Below, in pieces: positions 24,778-36,355 of a stretch of DNA of 64,000 nt. Both the position numbers and the translations under genes were made by a program. The stretch is from NCBI GenBank assembly GCA_028564705.1, contig JAPXFQ010002804.1, positions 248,001 to 312,000 on the forward strand. The letters run 5' to 3'. Below the pieces are notes generated by a model. That model was given only the letters and a program-made list of their open reading frames with translations, was not told the DNA's origin and did not search any database. The stretch's first letter is position 1, and every line of letters begins with the position of its first letter. The DNA comes from Apricaphanius iberus (Eukaryota > Chordata > Actinopteri > Cyprinodontiformes > Aphaniidae).

Positions 24778-25700
24778 TAAGCATTTTGAAGCTTGAAGTC
24801 ATTCCCTCTACCTGATGTGACCTACAAGGTGAGTCAGAAAAAAAGGGCAACATGATGAGTTGGTGAGTTCCTTACATTGCCAAGAAGATAAACACAGGAT
24901 CAGTATCTGGGAGGTGCAGGGGCACAGACACATGACCCGCACATTACCTTCTGAATGTCATTCCCGGTGACATTTATGGTATCAAACAGTGTCCAGCTGG
25001 GTGCTAACCATCACTGATCTATTTCACTGAAAGAAAACATTCTTAAAAAGCTTTCTCAGCTGTTATCTTGTAAAAGCCGGTAAGTTCTGACACATTCTAC
25101 ACCCCTGGTCACTGGAGAATTTGATTTTGGAATAATGCAAGCCCTAAATGGGTGTAAACTTTCATTTTTCCCCCCCTTAAAGTATTCTTTTGATGTCATC
25201 GATGGGATGTGCTGTTCCTGCTCAGCACTGAACTGTGTAATCTGTTTGCCCTGTTATAATGCCTCTATTATCTTCTGTTGTCTTGGGAACAGACATATTT
25301 GCTCCTCCGCACGGAGCCCAGCCATGAACAGGTGCTTCTGTGCTCATGTGTGCACAGGTGAATGCTGGTGTTTGTGGAGAGCAGCTGAGAGGGAATAATA
25401 CCTCCCCAGTGAATGCTAAAAAACACAAGACAAAGCTTCTGACTCGAGATGTATCCTTGAAAATAAAAATTTCAAATCTCTGCGAAAATCAGAAAGAGGC
25501 GGAGAAAAGATGAGAAGCATTTCCAATTCGAAGCCTCTGGCAAGCTACAATAAGGTGGGCTTTCAAAAAATCTATCTGGAAATAGAAATCTTTGCAGCTA
25601 GAACCACAAAGCATTTCTACACTAAAAGAACATCTTATAACTCATTAATTCTGTAAAAGTGAGTCTTGAAAGTCGAGTAAGAAAAGAATCGGACAGGGTG
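24778..25700. other. No gene seen
   Basis: Overlapping short open frames on both strands at 25135-25428 contain several Cys and Trp codons but no recognisable domain or splice context. Otherwise non-coding. Confidence 0.5.
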
Positions 25701-25709
25701 TCTGAAAAG

Positions 25710-26572
25710 CAGTGTTGGGCATCTTACATTAAATAAAGTAATTAGTTATAGTTACAAATCAATTTTTTCTTAAATTAATTGAGTAAGTAACTCAGTTAGT
25801 ACACTGTAAAAGTAATTAGTTACTCTGCAAAATAACTATGACATTATTTCTATAACACAGTTACGTTCTATAATATCCATGTCAAATATTTTTATAACTA
25901 TTATGACGAATAATAAAACACCAAATAGACAGTATTTTAGAGCATTTGGTATTTTAACTTGACTCAATAAGATGGAAGCTGTATGCAGAAAATAAAAAAT
26001 ATTAGAAATACATAATCACACAATCTGTGGGTAAAAAGTTGTGCAAATTTATATATCTGTAATATTGTACATTAAACAGAGCACTATCCAACCGGGCGGA
26101 GTAAGACATCTTAAGATTGATTTCATATCACTTGGTCGTATGACCTGGAAGCTATTGAAGGAAAACCTGAAATATTACAGTAAAATTATTAAATAAAATT
26201 TAATAAAATAAAAACGCACGTCTGGGTGAAACATTGGAGGGAGTGTCCTAATATCCAACTTAAAGCTACGTTTCTTACAGCATGCAGACAGCAAGATCAC
26301 TCAGCTTATCTGCCCACTCAGCAAATCATCATCATATTTGCAGTGGAGTCATCATCACCGACAGCTGAGCTCTCTCTCCGCAGCTGAAGTGTGACTGCCA
26401 GACAGCACTGCGCTTCATTCAACCTCATTGTAATAACGCGCCACTTTACATCCCCAGTAACCGTAACGGCGCTGTAACCATAGGAAAAGTAATTAATTAG
26501 ATTACTCCGTTACCTAAAAATTAACATTGTTATTAATGCCGTTATAATTAAACACCGTTATTCCCAACACTG
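25710..26572. mobile_element. Non-autonomous hAT element with target duplication
   Basis: Ends CAGTGTTGGG (25710) and CCCAACACTG (to 26572) are exact inverted repeats. The flanking 8-mers CTGAAAAG (25702-25709) and CTGATAAG (26573-26580) match at 7 of 8 positions, the target-site size of hAT elements. Subterminal AAGTAATTAG/TAATTACTTTT motifs occur at both sides. 863 bases, no transposase frame. Confidence 0.85.
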
Positions 26573-26678
26573 CTGATAAGACACACATGTTTTGTAAGAA
26601 CTGAAGCCAGCGTCCGGGTCAGAACTCTCTTTGTCTCCTTTGACATGAATTCAAACTTTCATTAATCTGGTAAAAAGA

Positions 26679-26690
26679 GGGGGGGGGGGG
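26679..26690. repeat. 12-G homopolymer
   Basis: Run of G after AGA. Confidence 0.95.
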
Positions 26691-27899
26691 ATTATTTGCC
26701 TTTGGGATTAGATACCCATAAAAACAGTAACATGCATCTTTTCTACAACCTACTCTACATGCCTACACCCCCCAACTTATTTATTTTGTTTTGAAGAAAC
26801 AGCAGTTCTACTACCAGTTCCTTCCTAATGAGGTAGGACACCCTACAGAAGAATACCTTTTGGGCCACTTGGAGCGAGGATCAGGGGTCGTGCTGACCGA
26901 ATGTTTTCCATATGGGATCATTTATTTAAACTGGTGTTGGAAAAATGTTAAGGCCTGCTGTCATTTTGCAATTAACACCCCTGATTATTTGGTATAGATG
27001 TGCAAATACTATTAACTTTGCGCATAGAGATCAGGTAACTAAATCAATCCACAAAAAGATTCCCATGAGAGCATCTAAGCATCATCTTATCAATGGACAT
27101 ATTACCCAATCCATCTCGCTATCCGGGACCTTAAAGAGCATTTAAAAGTAATGGAGGCACATATCAGTGACATCAGCGACTGCACTGGACACAGACCGGC
27201 GGTAACAGATTGCTGTAGCCTAACTACTGATGCATACTAGAAATTTCCATCCGGAAGACATGAAAATAAAGCCTCAATTTTTAAATTCTTTGCAATAATC
27301 TGACTGCATGACCTGCTGGACCTGACGGCTAAAATGGGGGGGGGGGGGGGGGCGTTGCATGCCTCCTTCCATTAGTTATTAATGAGAGCAGTTCATTATA
27401 ATTTGCCTTAAGAATGGAAAGGCAACAAAACAAACCATCAGGGGAAGCTTAAAAAACAAAGGAAGGGAGAGGAGGAAAAACAGTCTTAAATTAGATGTAA
27501 GTCGATCTGATTTACATCAAATTGTGTGCATAATCACTGGACCTATCAGTGAGACATTTAGCAACATTTACCTAAGACTAAAGGGCTATTGTAACATTAG
27601 TATAGTATCCCCCCAATTTATTATATGAATTTAATCATTTCTAGTTTATCCAATGTTGGTACATTGCTTCATATTATACCTTAACGTTAGCAATTTATTG
27701 ATGCGCATGGATTACTACTATCTGTAAAAAGTAAAATGTAATGCTGCGGCAAGAAATATATACATTTCATTTTTGTAGCCGCAAAAAGCACAAGCAACTG
27801 CAGAGGAGACGTCAGCATCAGGTTCAGCACCTGAAGAATGTAAGTTAAATCAGCAAAGGATTTGGTTTTTTGGGTTTTTTTTTAATCAATGCATTACTA
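26691..27899. other. No gene seen; contains a 17-G run
   Basis: Non-coding. A run of 17 G at 27336-27352. Open frames at 26791-27145 lack motifs. Confidence 0.5.
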
Positions 27900-27904
27900 T
27901 CACT

Positions 27905-28195
27905 TAAGATGCAACAATACCATTTTTTTCTAACCGATGCAATACTTAGATCTGAGTATTTGCTGATATCGAATACCAATGCCGATACTTCTAGAAAAAA
28001 AAAAGAATTAGATAGGAATACAATATAAATAAGAATGACCACAAAACAAAAAATTCAAGTGAAAAATAAACATTTTTTGTGAAATTATTGCAGAGTTTTC
28101 ACATTTAAAGTATTGGTATCAGTTAACTGACCGATACGAGTACATTATGATGGTATTGGCCCTGATACCGGACAACAGTATTGGTATTCCTATCT
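27905..28195. repeat. hAT-like miniature element, GATAC family (copy 3)
   Basis: GATGCAACAATACC at the left and GATACCGG with repeated TTGGTAT motifs at the right, with GCCGATAC-type motifs inside. Related to 2034-2338 and 16361-16690. Confidence 0.5.
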
Positions 28196-28384
28196 ATTAT
28201 GTTCCATTCATAGTCTGTACTATTAATTTTAGTATAAATAATTGTTTATTGCAATGTAATCCAGTTACTGAATTATGTTGTTTCGCATCAGGCACCATGC
28301 TGCTGAGAGAAATACTTTGTCAAAGTAAAACTGTTTCAGTGTCGCAGTTCCTCTGTTCTAACAGTAGATGCTGTGCCTACGTAT

Positions 28385-28678
28385 CTTTCTGCACGGAGTT
28401 TGCATGTTCTCCACGTGCATGCTTGGGTTCCCTCCGGGTACTCCGGCTTCCTCCCACAGTCCAAAAACATGACTGTCAGGTTAAATGATCACTCTAAATT
28501 GTCCTTAGGTGTGGGTGTGTGCGTGCATGGTTGTTTGTCCTGTTTGTTTCTATGTGGCCCTGTGACGGACTGGCGACCTGTCCAGGGTCTCGCCCGTTTA
28601 CAGCTGGAGATAGGCACCAGCCCCCCATGACTCTTTAAGGATTAAGGGGTTCAGAAAATGGATGGATGGATGGATGGA
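28385..28678 (+). repeat. RTE-type LINE 3' tail ending in (TGGA)n
   Basis: The sequence GCACGGAGTTTGCATGTTCT, then CCGGCTTCCTCCCACAGTCC, then GACTGGCGACCTGTCCAGGG, then GAAAATGGATGGATGG is the abundant teleost retroelement tail that I associate with RTE/Rex3-like LINEs. Its GC content stands out from the surroundings. The family name is from memory. Confidence 0.7.
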
Positions 28679-29713
28679 AGTACAAAGTGATAAATACCAC
28701 AATGCGTAGAATTGTTCCTATGCACGGAATATGCACATATCTGTGCGTAAGTACGGTTGATAACTGAGGTCCCGGGATCTGTGATTCTGTGTATCAGCTA
28801 TCGTCTCTATCCCCCATTTGGTTGCACCAGATGACTCTTCACAATGAGCCAGTTGCTACATGCATGCTCACTATGAGTGATAGCTCTAAAGTCAGTGATT
28901 CACTGCATTTGACTAGATTTGCTTAGATATAAAACTTTTGACCAATTTGCACAATAAACAGTACAGTATTTGATTGTGTTGTTTTACCACAAAGATTGGA
29001 ATTATATGTGTCTAAATTCCTTTGAATCTGTCTTCACGATCTCAGTAAACTGACTATACACTTTTGTAAATAAATTGGACCTGTTTGCCTTGTACAGTGC
29101 CTTGAGACAATGTTTATTGAGAATTAGTTTTATATTTAAAAAAATGGAACTTAACTGAATGCTTAAATAATTGTATTATGTCTTTGTAGTATCTGTTTGA
29201 CTATTAGAACAAACCCAAAGTGGGAAGTGTGATAATACATCCACACAGTTGCAGCCCCTGAAAATAGTGTAGCTTCATTTGAGGGAGGAGGTACAATATG
29301 TTGCTTTACAAACTTTTAATGTCACAATCAGTTTATAATAGATTAGTCAGCATGTTATCACTCACCAAAATGAAAAAACATACATACCAAAGTACACAAA
29401 TAACGAAAAAGCCAATCATATGGCTGGCATTCAGCTTATTAAGGAGGATCTGATAAATTGCATATCTAATGAGATTTTAAATTAGTTTCAGGTTTAGAAA
29501 CAATGGTCCAAAACATAGAACATTTCCAAACAATGGCAGATGTACGCTTAATGTACACATAAAAAGCCCTTGTTGATGCCAGAATTTAAAGGGCCTATAT
29601 CATGCAAAAACAAGTTTTTGGAGTTTTCAATCATCTGGTAATGTAATTTTCTCATTGAAAGAAACTGCCCGTGTGATTTTCGTCTTAATTCACGCCTGTC
29701 TGAGTCATCCTAC
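28679..29713. other. No gene seen; short LINE tail and a hAT-like start
   Basis: 29045-29135 resembles an L2 3' tail (GTACAGTGCCTTGAGACAAT). At 29584 the sequence TTAAAGGGCCTATATCATGC resembles the start of a TTAA-type miniature element common in fish, with no clear partner end. Confidence 0.4.
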
Positions 29714-30232
29714 TTAAAGAGCAACTAAACACCAGTGCCCAGCCTTACTCCACCCACAAGGAAATTTAAAAACGATATATAAAAGGGGCGTTGCTCGGCG
29801 GACCAACTGTCATTGAGCTGTACGTGTTTGAGCCGACAGCTTCCGCGTTGCCTGAGGCCACCGCTGCGGTCGGCACTGATGAGCCTGCCGAAGTAAAAAG
29901 CTCGCTCACTATTCCAACTCCAACTCGCTACGGGGCGTATGTGAGCCTTGACTGCTTTTATACCTCAAGCGGCAGAGCGATGGACGTCACACAGAACAAA
30001 GTCACGTCACACAGCTACCAGAGCAAATGGGGAGGACAGGAATGAAATTCAAATGTGGTGCAACCGAAAATGTAGGCCACACAGACGGTTTTAAGCTCAA
30101 GAGTGAGATTTTATCTAATTAGCACTAAAATGTAAAAAAAAGGGACCAGGACATGTAGAGAGCACTATAAGAAACATATTTATGCCGTTTATAAGCTACA
30201 AAAAGTTGATTTGGTGCTTAGTTGTCCTTTAA
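29714..30232. repeat. TTAA-flanked non-autonomous element (piggyBac-like)
   Basis: TTAA at both ends (29714-29717 and 30229-30232). Inverted ends AAAGAGCAACTAAACACC and AAAGGACAACTAAGCACC match at 15 of 18 positions. 519 bases. The interior holds an 84-residue open frame with no transposase motif. Confidence 0.7.
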
Positions 30233-30290
30233 TCCTGCGCTCTGAGCAGTTGCACACCCTCTCCTGAAAACCGACTGAGAGGTAATTGAT

Positions 30291-31532
30291 GCCCCATTTC
30301 CAATAGGGCCAGGACATTACAGAAAGGAACAAGTCAGTACGGTGTGGAACGGGCAGGTTGTGTTGCCATTGCCTTCTCAAAAGAACTGTAGTGGGTGAGG
30401 ACCTGGTCGGGCTTAGCTTAACAAAAGCTCCAGCAAAATGCATCTCTCTAATGTTTATGAAGATTTAATTTTTGGAAAACAGATTTTTTTTTAACCAATG
30501 TACTGGTTAGATTCCATAGTGCAAAGTGATATCGATCTACCCATCTTGTTTTACAAGGATACTTTGTAGCTTGTTTTTAGTTGTACATTAAAATCAAGTC
30601 AGTTCCAGGACAGGGTGATTGCAATAAAAGCAGGTTTTTGAAAAAAAAGAAAGTATAACTTGCAATTTCTTCTTTAAAAAAAAAACAGGTAGGAAAAAAT
30701 TTATTAAAATCTGAAATCAGATTTGGTATGAATAAAAAACCCAGAAATTTAATTTTCAAGCCATATCACCCATACCTCCTAGCGTTTCTTTAATATTCTG
30801 AACCTTTCATCCTGTAAAATAAGAGGGGTTTGGACCTGGTTTAATAATTTTAAGTCAGTGGAATCATATTTTGACACAAAAATAAATAGAAGAAATACTG
30901 CATTGAAAAATCTCAAATTAAAAGTACTTTTCTGCCATTAAAATTGTGTTTTTGGTTTCATTTCTTGAAATACGAAACCTAAAACAAACCAAAAACAATT
31001 TAAAAATAAAACATAAATAATATATTTCTTTTAAATCTAGAAAAACTATTTTTTCTGAAACCAGGAAGAATATCTGTGAACCTGAACCTACTGTGATAGC
31101 GGGACTTGAACCTGGACCTACCAAAGGGGAGTCACCAAAACTAATCATTCAGCCAACATGACAAAATGATGAAACCCACGGATTCAATAACATATATACC
31201 CACGTTGTTTAAAACCTACATAATTTTTTTCTCACACTGATTTATTTTAAAATTTAAGGCTGCTTATTTGAAACTTTACACTATAGCTGACTCTGAGACA
31301 AACAACTCCAGACCAATCAGTGCTAACGCTGCTTCTGCGTAGGAGTGAGAGGGATATCATTTTACCTGACCAATCAGTCCATAGGTGCTCGTTTTGGGTT
31401 GCTTCGGCAACTTTGGAACCAAGGAAGAGGTAGTCCGAAAAAAGTGGTCGGCTGGGGTCGGCTCGGAACAGACGCAGGTAATGGAAACACGCCTAAGCGT
31501 CCCGTTCCGTACCACATTAGTTGAAATGGGGC
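30291..31532. repeat. Element with GCCCCATTT ends (MITE-like, interrupted)
   Basis: Left GCCCCATTTCCAATAG, right (minus) GCCCCATTTCAACTAATG; both then carry GTACGG and GGAACGGG, with extra bases between them on the left. The interior is AT-rich and probably includes a later insertion, since this family is usually shorter. Confidence 0.5.
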
Positions 31533-31647
31533 AGTAGTGACATATTTTACGTCACTATGTTACCACTAGGAAGTGCTAGAGGTGTCTGCACCGCCCCTGC
31601 AGAAAGAGCAGCCTACTCCTGGTAGAGTTGCAAACATACCCTCCCCT

Positions 31648-32090
31648 TACGCTGTGCCCACACCAAACGCGATAGGAGCGACTAGAGCTTCAGGTTTAGC
31701 AGTAAAATCAATGGAGGAGCGTGATGAAGCGCGACTTGGGGTCCCACAAAAAAGCTTTTCTACCTGATTTGCGCAAACAATTCGCGCTACAGATGCAAGG
31801 AAAAATTCACACTGCATTTTATGTGGTGCATTTTGTGCATTCGCGCTCATGGAGTCTATCGCTCAAGTTGGAAAAATCTGAACTGCGGCGTCAAATCGCG
31901 CCGCGACAACCAATCAGGGGACAGAGTTTCAGTGATTCTGTGACTCTCATGGAGTCACAGCCTCAGCAGGACATGGAGGAAATACTGATAAAAACCATGG
32001 TAGGACTTTATTCTATATTACTAAAGAACAGCAGCTGGATCAAAGAACAAAGGTGGACAGAGAAGATAGTAGCAACATGCTAATGCTAAT
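31648..32090. repeat. One-ended miniature element (GTGCCCACACCAAACGCG start)
   Basis: The left end and GC-rich body with repeated GCGCGA/TTCGCGC motifs look like a fish MITE. The opposite end was not found, so it is truncated or too diverged. Confidence 0.35.
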
Positions 32091-33396
32091 GTGTGTTCGC
32101 CACTTTTCAAGCTGCTTATCTGATCTTATAATAGCATTGTGTGGTTATTTAATTGATCTTTAGCATCTCAGAATGTTCAGTAAAAGGGATCAAAAAATAC
32201 CCATGGCTGTTTTTATATACTGGGCTGGAAAGATTGGTTGCTGGACTCAGCTATATTTGTTTGGGCTCTGTCTAAAGCCTGGATGGGCTCTATCTATAGC
32301 TTGGTAGATTTAACAGCTGAAATAAACTTTAATGACTCAGTTTTTTACAAAAAAGAAATAAACAAACCAAACATCCTTAATATAACACTGTTTCATTGTG
32401 GTACTTGGCGAACTTTAAATTCAATGTAGGAGATAAGGCTCAGCTGTTTTTCACAGGCACTGCACAGGAGAGGAGCGAAGTGGGGGGGTGGGGTGCAGGT
32501 GGCGGGATTATAGAGAAACTAGCCGATTTACTTCGTGGTCCAACATTAACTACATGATACAAGTTAAATTTAATATATATAACACCAACGGTAACATTTT
32601 ATCATATATATCTCTATCCCAAAAGTTGAAAGCTGTAAAATAGCATGATATAGTCCCTTTAAGAAGAGCATGAACAGACTGGAAAAATGTTGCTTGGGTC
32701 TGCAATTCTTAATGTTTCCTCTTTCAGCTGCAAGATTCAGGTAAGAATTTGGTATTAGCAGCATGAAAGTATGGATCCATCCTTAAATTTCATCAGTGGC
32801 TCAAGCCAGTCATGTTTGCATAATGACCCGGGGATATGCGCATGAGAAACTCTTTTACAGAATTTTACCAGTGCAGCCCGTTTTTTAGTAGTTCTCACCG
32901 TTTCTGTATGACCACAGTGTGTTTATCTCACCAGGCCCGGTGCCAATGGGCAGGCTGGGAGGGGCCCACTCAGGTAAATTAACTCTCAACCATGCAATGA
33001 ATTGACCCAAGAGAACCAGCGGACGGTGCTGTAGGCTATTAATATGAACCGTTCGAGGCAGATAAGAAAAATACGATTGTATGTCAAAATAAACATTAGA
33101 GCTTAAACACAAAAGCAAAGTTAGAACAAGCATGGACCAGTCTAACCGAGGTAAATGTAACCTTGAGTGGCACTCCATACTAGATGGTGGCAGTAATGCA
33201 CCAGTTTGTTCACTGCCAGATGCCAATAAACATTGCAAAGAAGAAGGGGGCTGTGTTTTCAGGCTAATATAAGGATGCTAACTGTAGTTATAAAGAAAAC
33301 TTTGTGAGAAATACACACAACGAAGGGAATTATCAAGGTTTTGAGCAACAGATTACGCTGGATTGTGGACGTAAGACTTGTTGTGGACTAGCTGTT
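32091..33396. other. No gene seen
   Basis: Non-coding; minus-strand open frame 32885-33238 has no recognised motif. Confidence 0.5.
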
Positions 33397-33660
33397 TTTA
33401 GAGGTGGAAATCTTCTCAAGTCTCCTGATTCGATTAAATTACGATTATAATGTCAACAATGCAACGCGATTCAATACCTTGATGCATCACGATTGTTTCA
33501 TTTGGGTTTGTTTTCAATACCTATGTTTAATAATAAATATTTTCAATAATAAACAGATGCCAGACATTTGGGTTTGAGAGAACAGCACATTTTAAAGCAC
33601 AAATAGTCTTTCTGATGATTTTTTTAAATAATCTTTCAACTATATGGAGAACCTAAGGTG
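33397..33660. repeat. hAT-like fragment (TAGAGGTGGAAATC / CGATTCGATT family)
   Basis: TAGAGGTGGAAATCTTCTCAA followed by GATTCGATTAAATTACGATT and GATGCATCACGATTG is a commonly seen fish hAT end with reiterated CGATT motifs. Right end not seen. Confidence 0.45.
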
Positions 33661-33726
33661 ACAAGGGGGAAAAAAAGTATTTTTTTTGTGCGCACAACTT
33701 ACTATCTTGTAGTAACTGGTGCGCAC

Positions 33727-33800
33727 CACTTCGTAACCAGTAGCAACACTTCGTGACTAGTAGAAACACTTCATAACTAGTAGCAACACTTGGTAACTTG
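33727..33800. repeat. 20-bp tandem repeat, 3.7 copies
   Basis: Unit CACTTCGTAACCAGTAGCAA starts at 33727, 33747, 33767 and (partial) 33787, with one to three differences each. The array is bracketed by GTGCGCAC palindromes at 33689-33696 and 33800-33807, with another GTGCGCAC at 33719. Confidence 0.85.
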
Positions 33801-33807
33801 TGCGCAC

Positions 33808-34543
33808 ATTATACTTTGTACGGCGAAAACAAGGGCTTCAGTTCGTTTTAGAAATTGCTGGAGACAAAAACCTTCAACTTAAGAGGAATTTGCAGAATGC
33901 AGGAGACTTCAGACGTCATAGTTTTCGGCTCTTCCCCTAAATGAAGCAGGACTCGGTACACTCTTTGTAGAAATGCCCCCTCCATTGCTCGACACACGCT
34001 TCAAAGCCTCGGCACACATAACATCGTAAGCGAGAATATATTCAAATCACTCTGACAGGTTGTAGAGCAATCAAAACACTACTATACCCTTTTGCAGTTT
34101 CATCAAAGGGGTCATCTAATGCTTAAACATTTGTGAAATTCATGCAGCTTTAATCATAATTTGCATGACTCAGTCTTTGTTTGGCTTCACTCCACTTTAC
34201 TATGACTTATTTTCAGTGACTACCCACATCCACAGTGTGAGTTCCATAGGTCTGAGCAAGAGTGAGTCAATGTTTTAAAACTGACACAATGAGCTTCAAC
34301 CCAATTGTTTAATCCTTTTATAGTTACATTATCAATGTTATGGCTGAAACCAAAAGAAAAATGTTTTCAATGTCTGTTTTTTTGGTCAGTTAGAAGTACC
34401 AACATTAATAATATTAGCTAAATGCCATAAGGAGATAAACAATGTCAGAGTTATTTATTGATGGCTTCAAAACTAGATGTTTACAAACGTTAGTATTATG
34501 TAGCATTTGAAATGTATAACTCTATAATAATTCCTAATTATCA
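33808..34543. other. No gene seen
   Basis: AT-rich non-coding sequence. Confidence 0.5.
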
Positions 34544-35003
34544 GGAAGTCCACAAAATGCAATAAAAAGCCTTCAGTTGATCCAAAATGCTGCAGCAAGA
34601 TTTCTGATGAATATTAAAAAGAGAAATCACATTTCTTCTGTTTTGGCCTCTCTCCATTGGCTCCCTGTTAAATTCAGAACAGAGTTTAAGATCCTCCACC
34701 TTACATATAATCAATTTCCATCGTATGTCAGAGATCTGATTGTTCCATATGTTCCTAACAGAGCACTTCGTTCTCAGAATGCAGGTCTGCTGGTAGTTCC
34801 TAGGATTTCTAAAAGTAGAATAGGAGGCAGATCTTTTAGTTATCAAGCTCCTCTCCTGTGGAACCAGCTCCCAGTTTTAGTTTGTGAGGGAGATACTCTG
34901 TTTTCAAGACTAGGCTTACAAACATTCCTTTTTGATAAAGCTTATAGTTAGAATCGCTTAGGTTATCCTGAGCTATTTTTATAGTTATGCTGCTTTAGGC
35001 TTA

Positions 35004-35797
35004 CTCCTCAATTCCACTACATCCGCTCCGCCCGGCCACGCACGCTGCAGCGGTTCTCTACCATCGTTACATTATACTGCATGCACCCCACCTCCGCTCC
35101 GCTTCGGAGCCCAGAGGTGCTCAACGAAGCATGCGCATTGGGGTACACATTACAATAACAGTGTACTTATCAGTCACTGCCAAAACTTTGGCAATTTCGG
35201 ACCAAGTTTCATCTTTTCTCTTTGTGTCTTTGTAGAAAGGATGAGTTGTATCATAGAGTATTTTATGTTTTTTCCACTTCGACGATGAGCTTCTCTTCAT
35301 CCATGTTGTAAGGTTTCTCCCGTATCTGAAGATGTATTTGTTGACCGACGCACCTACTTTGATGTGCGACAGGTATTGATATTTCAGAATTAAATAGCTG
35401 AAAAGTTTACATTTTTTAAAAGTGTGTAATATATGTATAAAAACACACAATTATTTTAGAAAACATATATTTATTAATTTCAGTGAGATTAAATAATAAT
35501 AGCTATGCATACAAAGAAAAATTATGTCTTTAAAAAATAAGAAGTCTGTCTTTACTGATTTATTTTGAAAAATCGGATGATCTGCATTGTCTGTATCCTG
35601 CCTGGTACTTTTCTTATTTGTTTAGATTTACTGCGGACTTGCTACGGCGTCCGGCAAAATTCGATTCAATCCTATTCTTCCCGGAGTGCGAAACGGTGGT
35701 CGGCACCCTGCGCAGCACAGCGGCAGTAGTGGAATAGTTATTTTTCATTGCAACGGGATCTGTTTTGCTGCGGAGCGCATGTAGTGGAATTGAGGGG
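35004..35797. mobile_element. PIF/Harbinger element inserted in the L2 LINE
   Basis: Inverted ends of 28 bases (35004-35031 and 35770-35797) match at 26 positions, core CCTCAATTCCACTACAT. They are flanked by TTA at 35001-35003 and 35798-35800, the target duplication of PIF/Harbinger. Removing the element and one TTA restores a continuous LINE 3' UTR. 794 bases; no DDE transposase, but a MADF-domain remnant inside, so it is non-autonomous. Confidence 0.9.
35121..35304 (-). pseudogene. MADF-domain protein remnant of the Harbinger element
   Basis: From an ATG at 35304 on the minus strand the frame gives MDEEKLIVEVEK. After a one-base shift in an A run the next frame gives HKILYDTTHPFYKDTKRKD and ETWSEIAKVL. 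The spacing of LYD, YKD, W and IA is that of MADF, the DNA-binding domain of the Myb/MADF-like partner protein encoded by Harbinger elements. The shift and the absence of the remaining protein show it is dead. Length is about 50 residues of a usual 80-90 residue domain. Confidence 0.75.
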
Positions 35798-36355
35798 TTA
35801 GACTGACAGACTGACCACTTTTCTTCTCTCTTCTACTTTTTTCTACCACTCTACAGATATATTTTTTCTGCTCTTATTGCAATTATTAACCCAGTTTTCT
35901 ATCAGTCTTTTTCTCCCCATAGAAGCTCCATATGGTCTGGTACCCTGCTCAACTACAATGCCCCCTGGTGGATGGGGAACATCGTCCAGATGATGCTCAA
36001 AGTCCCCGAGCATCCTCCATACGGTCTCTTTCTGTCTTCTCAGACCCCCAGATGGTCGTGGCAGATGACCGGTTGTACTGAGCCAGAGTTCTGCCAGAGG
36101 TTTCTTCCTGTTAAAGTGGAGTTTTTCCTCTCCACTCTCGCTAAATGCTTGCTTGCACAACCTCACATTGATGACTCATCACAATCTGTTGGGATTCCTA
36201 ACATAGAAAACTTTTAACTGATTGGAATGTTTGTATATTTGTATTGAAACGACTTTTGTTGTAAAGTACCTTGAGATAACATTTGTTGTGAATTTGCATT
36301 GAATAACTTGGCTTAAGCATTTTGACTTTCCGTACACAAGCTTCTCACTATAGCT

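Larger units (their letters stand above)
34544..36312 (+). pseudogene. L2/CR1-type LINE, 3' part, split by a Harbinger insertion
   Basis: Codes for the end of a LINE polymerase: SLQLIQNAAARFL, VLASLHWLPVKFRTEFKIL and GGRSFSYQAPLLWNQLP, closing at 34949-34951. The 3' UTR then continues across the insertion and resumes at 35801 with GACTGACAGACTG, including TTCTGCCAGAGGTTTCTTCC and an AAAGTACCTTGAGATAAC tail, finishing near GCATTGAATAA. 5'-truncated, as LINEs often are. The C-terminal frame is intact for 124 residues, so this copy is comparatively young. Confidence 0.85.

Noticed and set aside
28147..28630. Open frames of 113 and 85 residues
   Set aside because: They run through an RTE-type 3' tail, which is non-coding.
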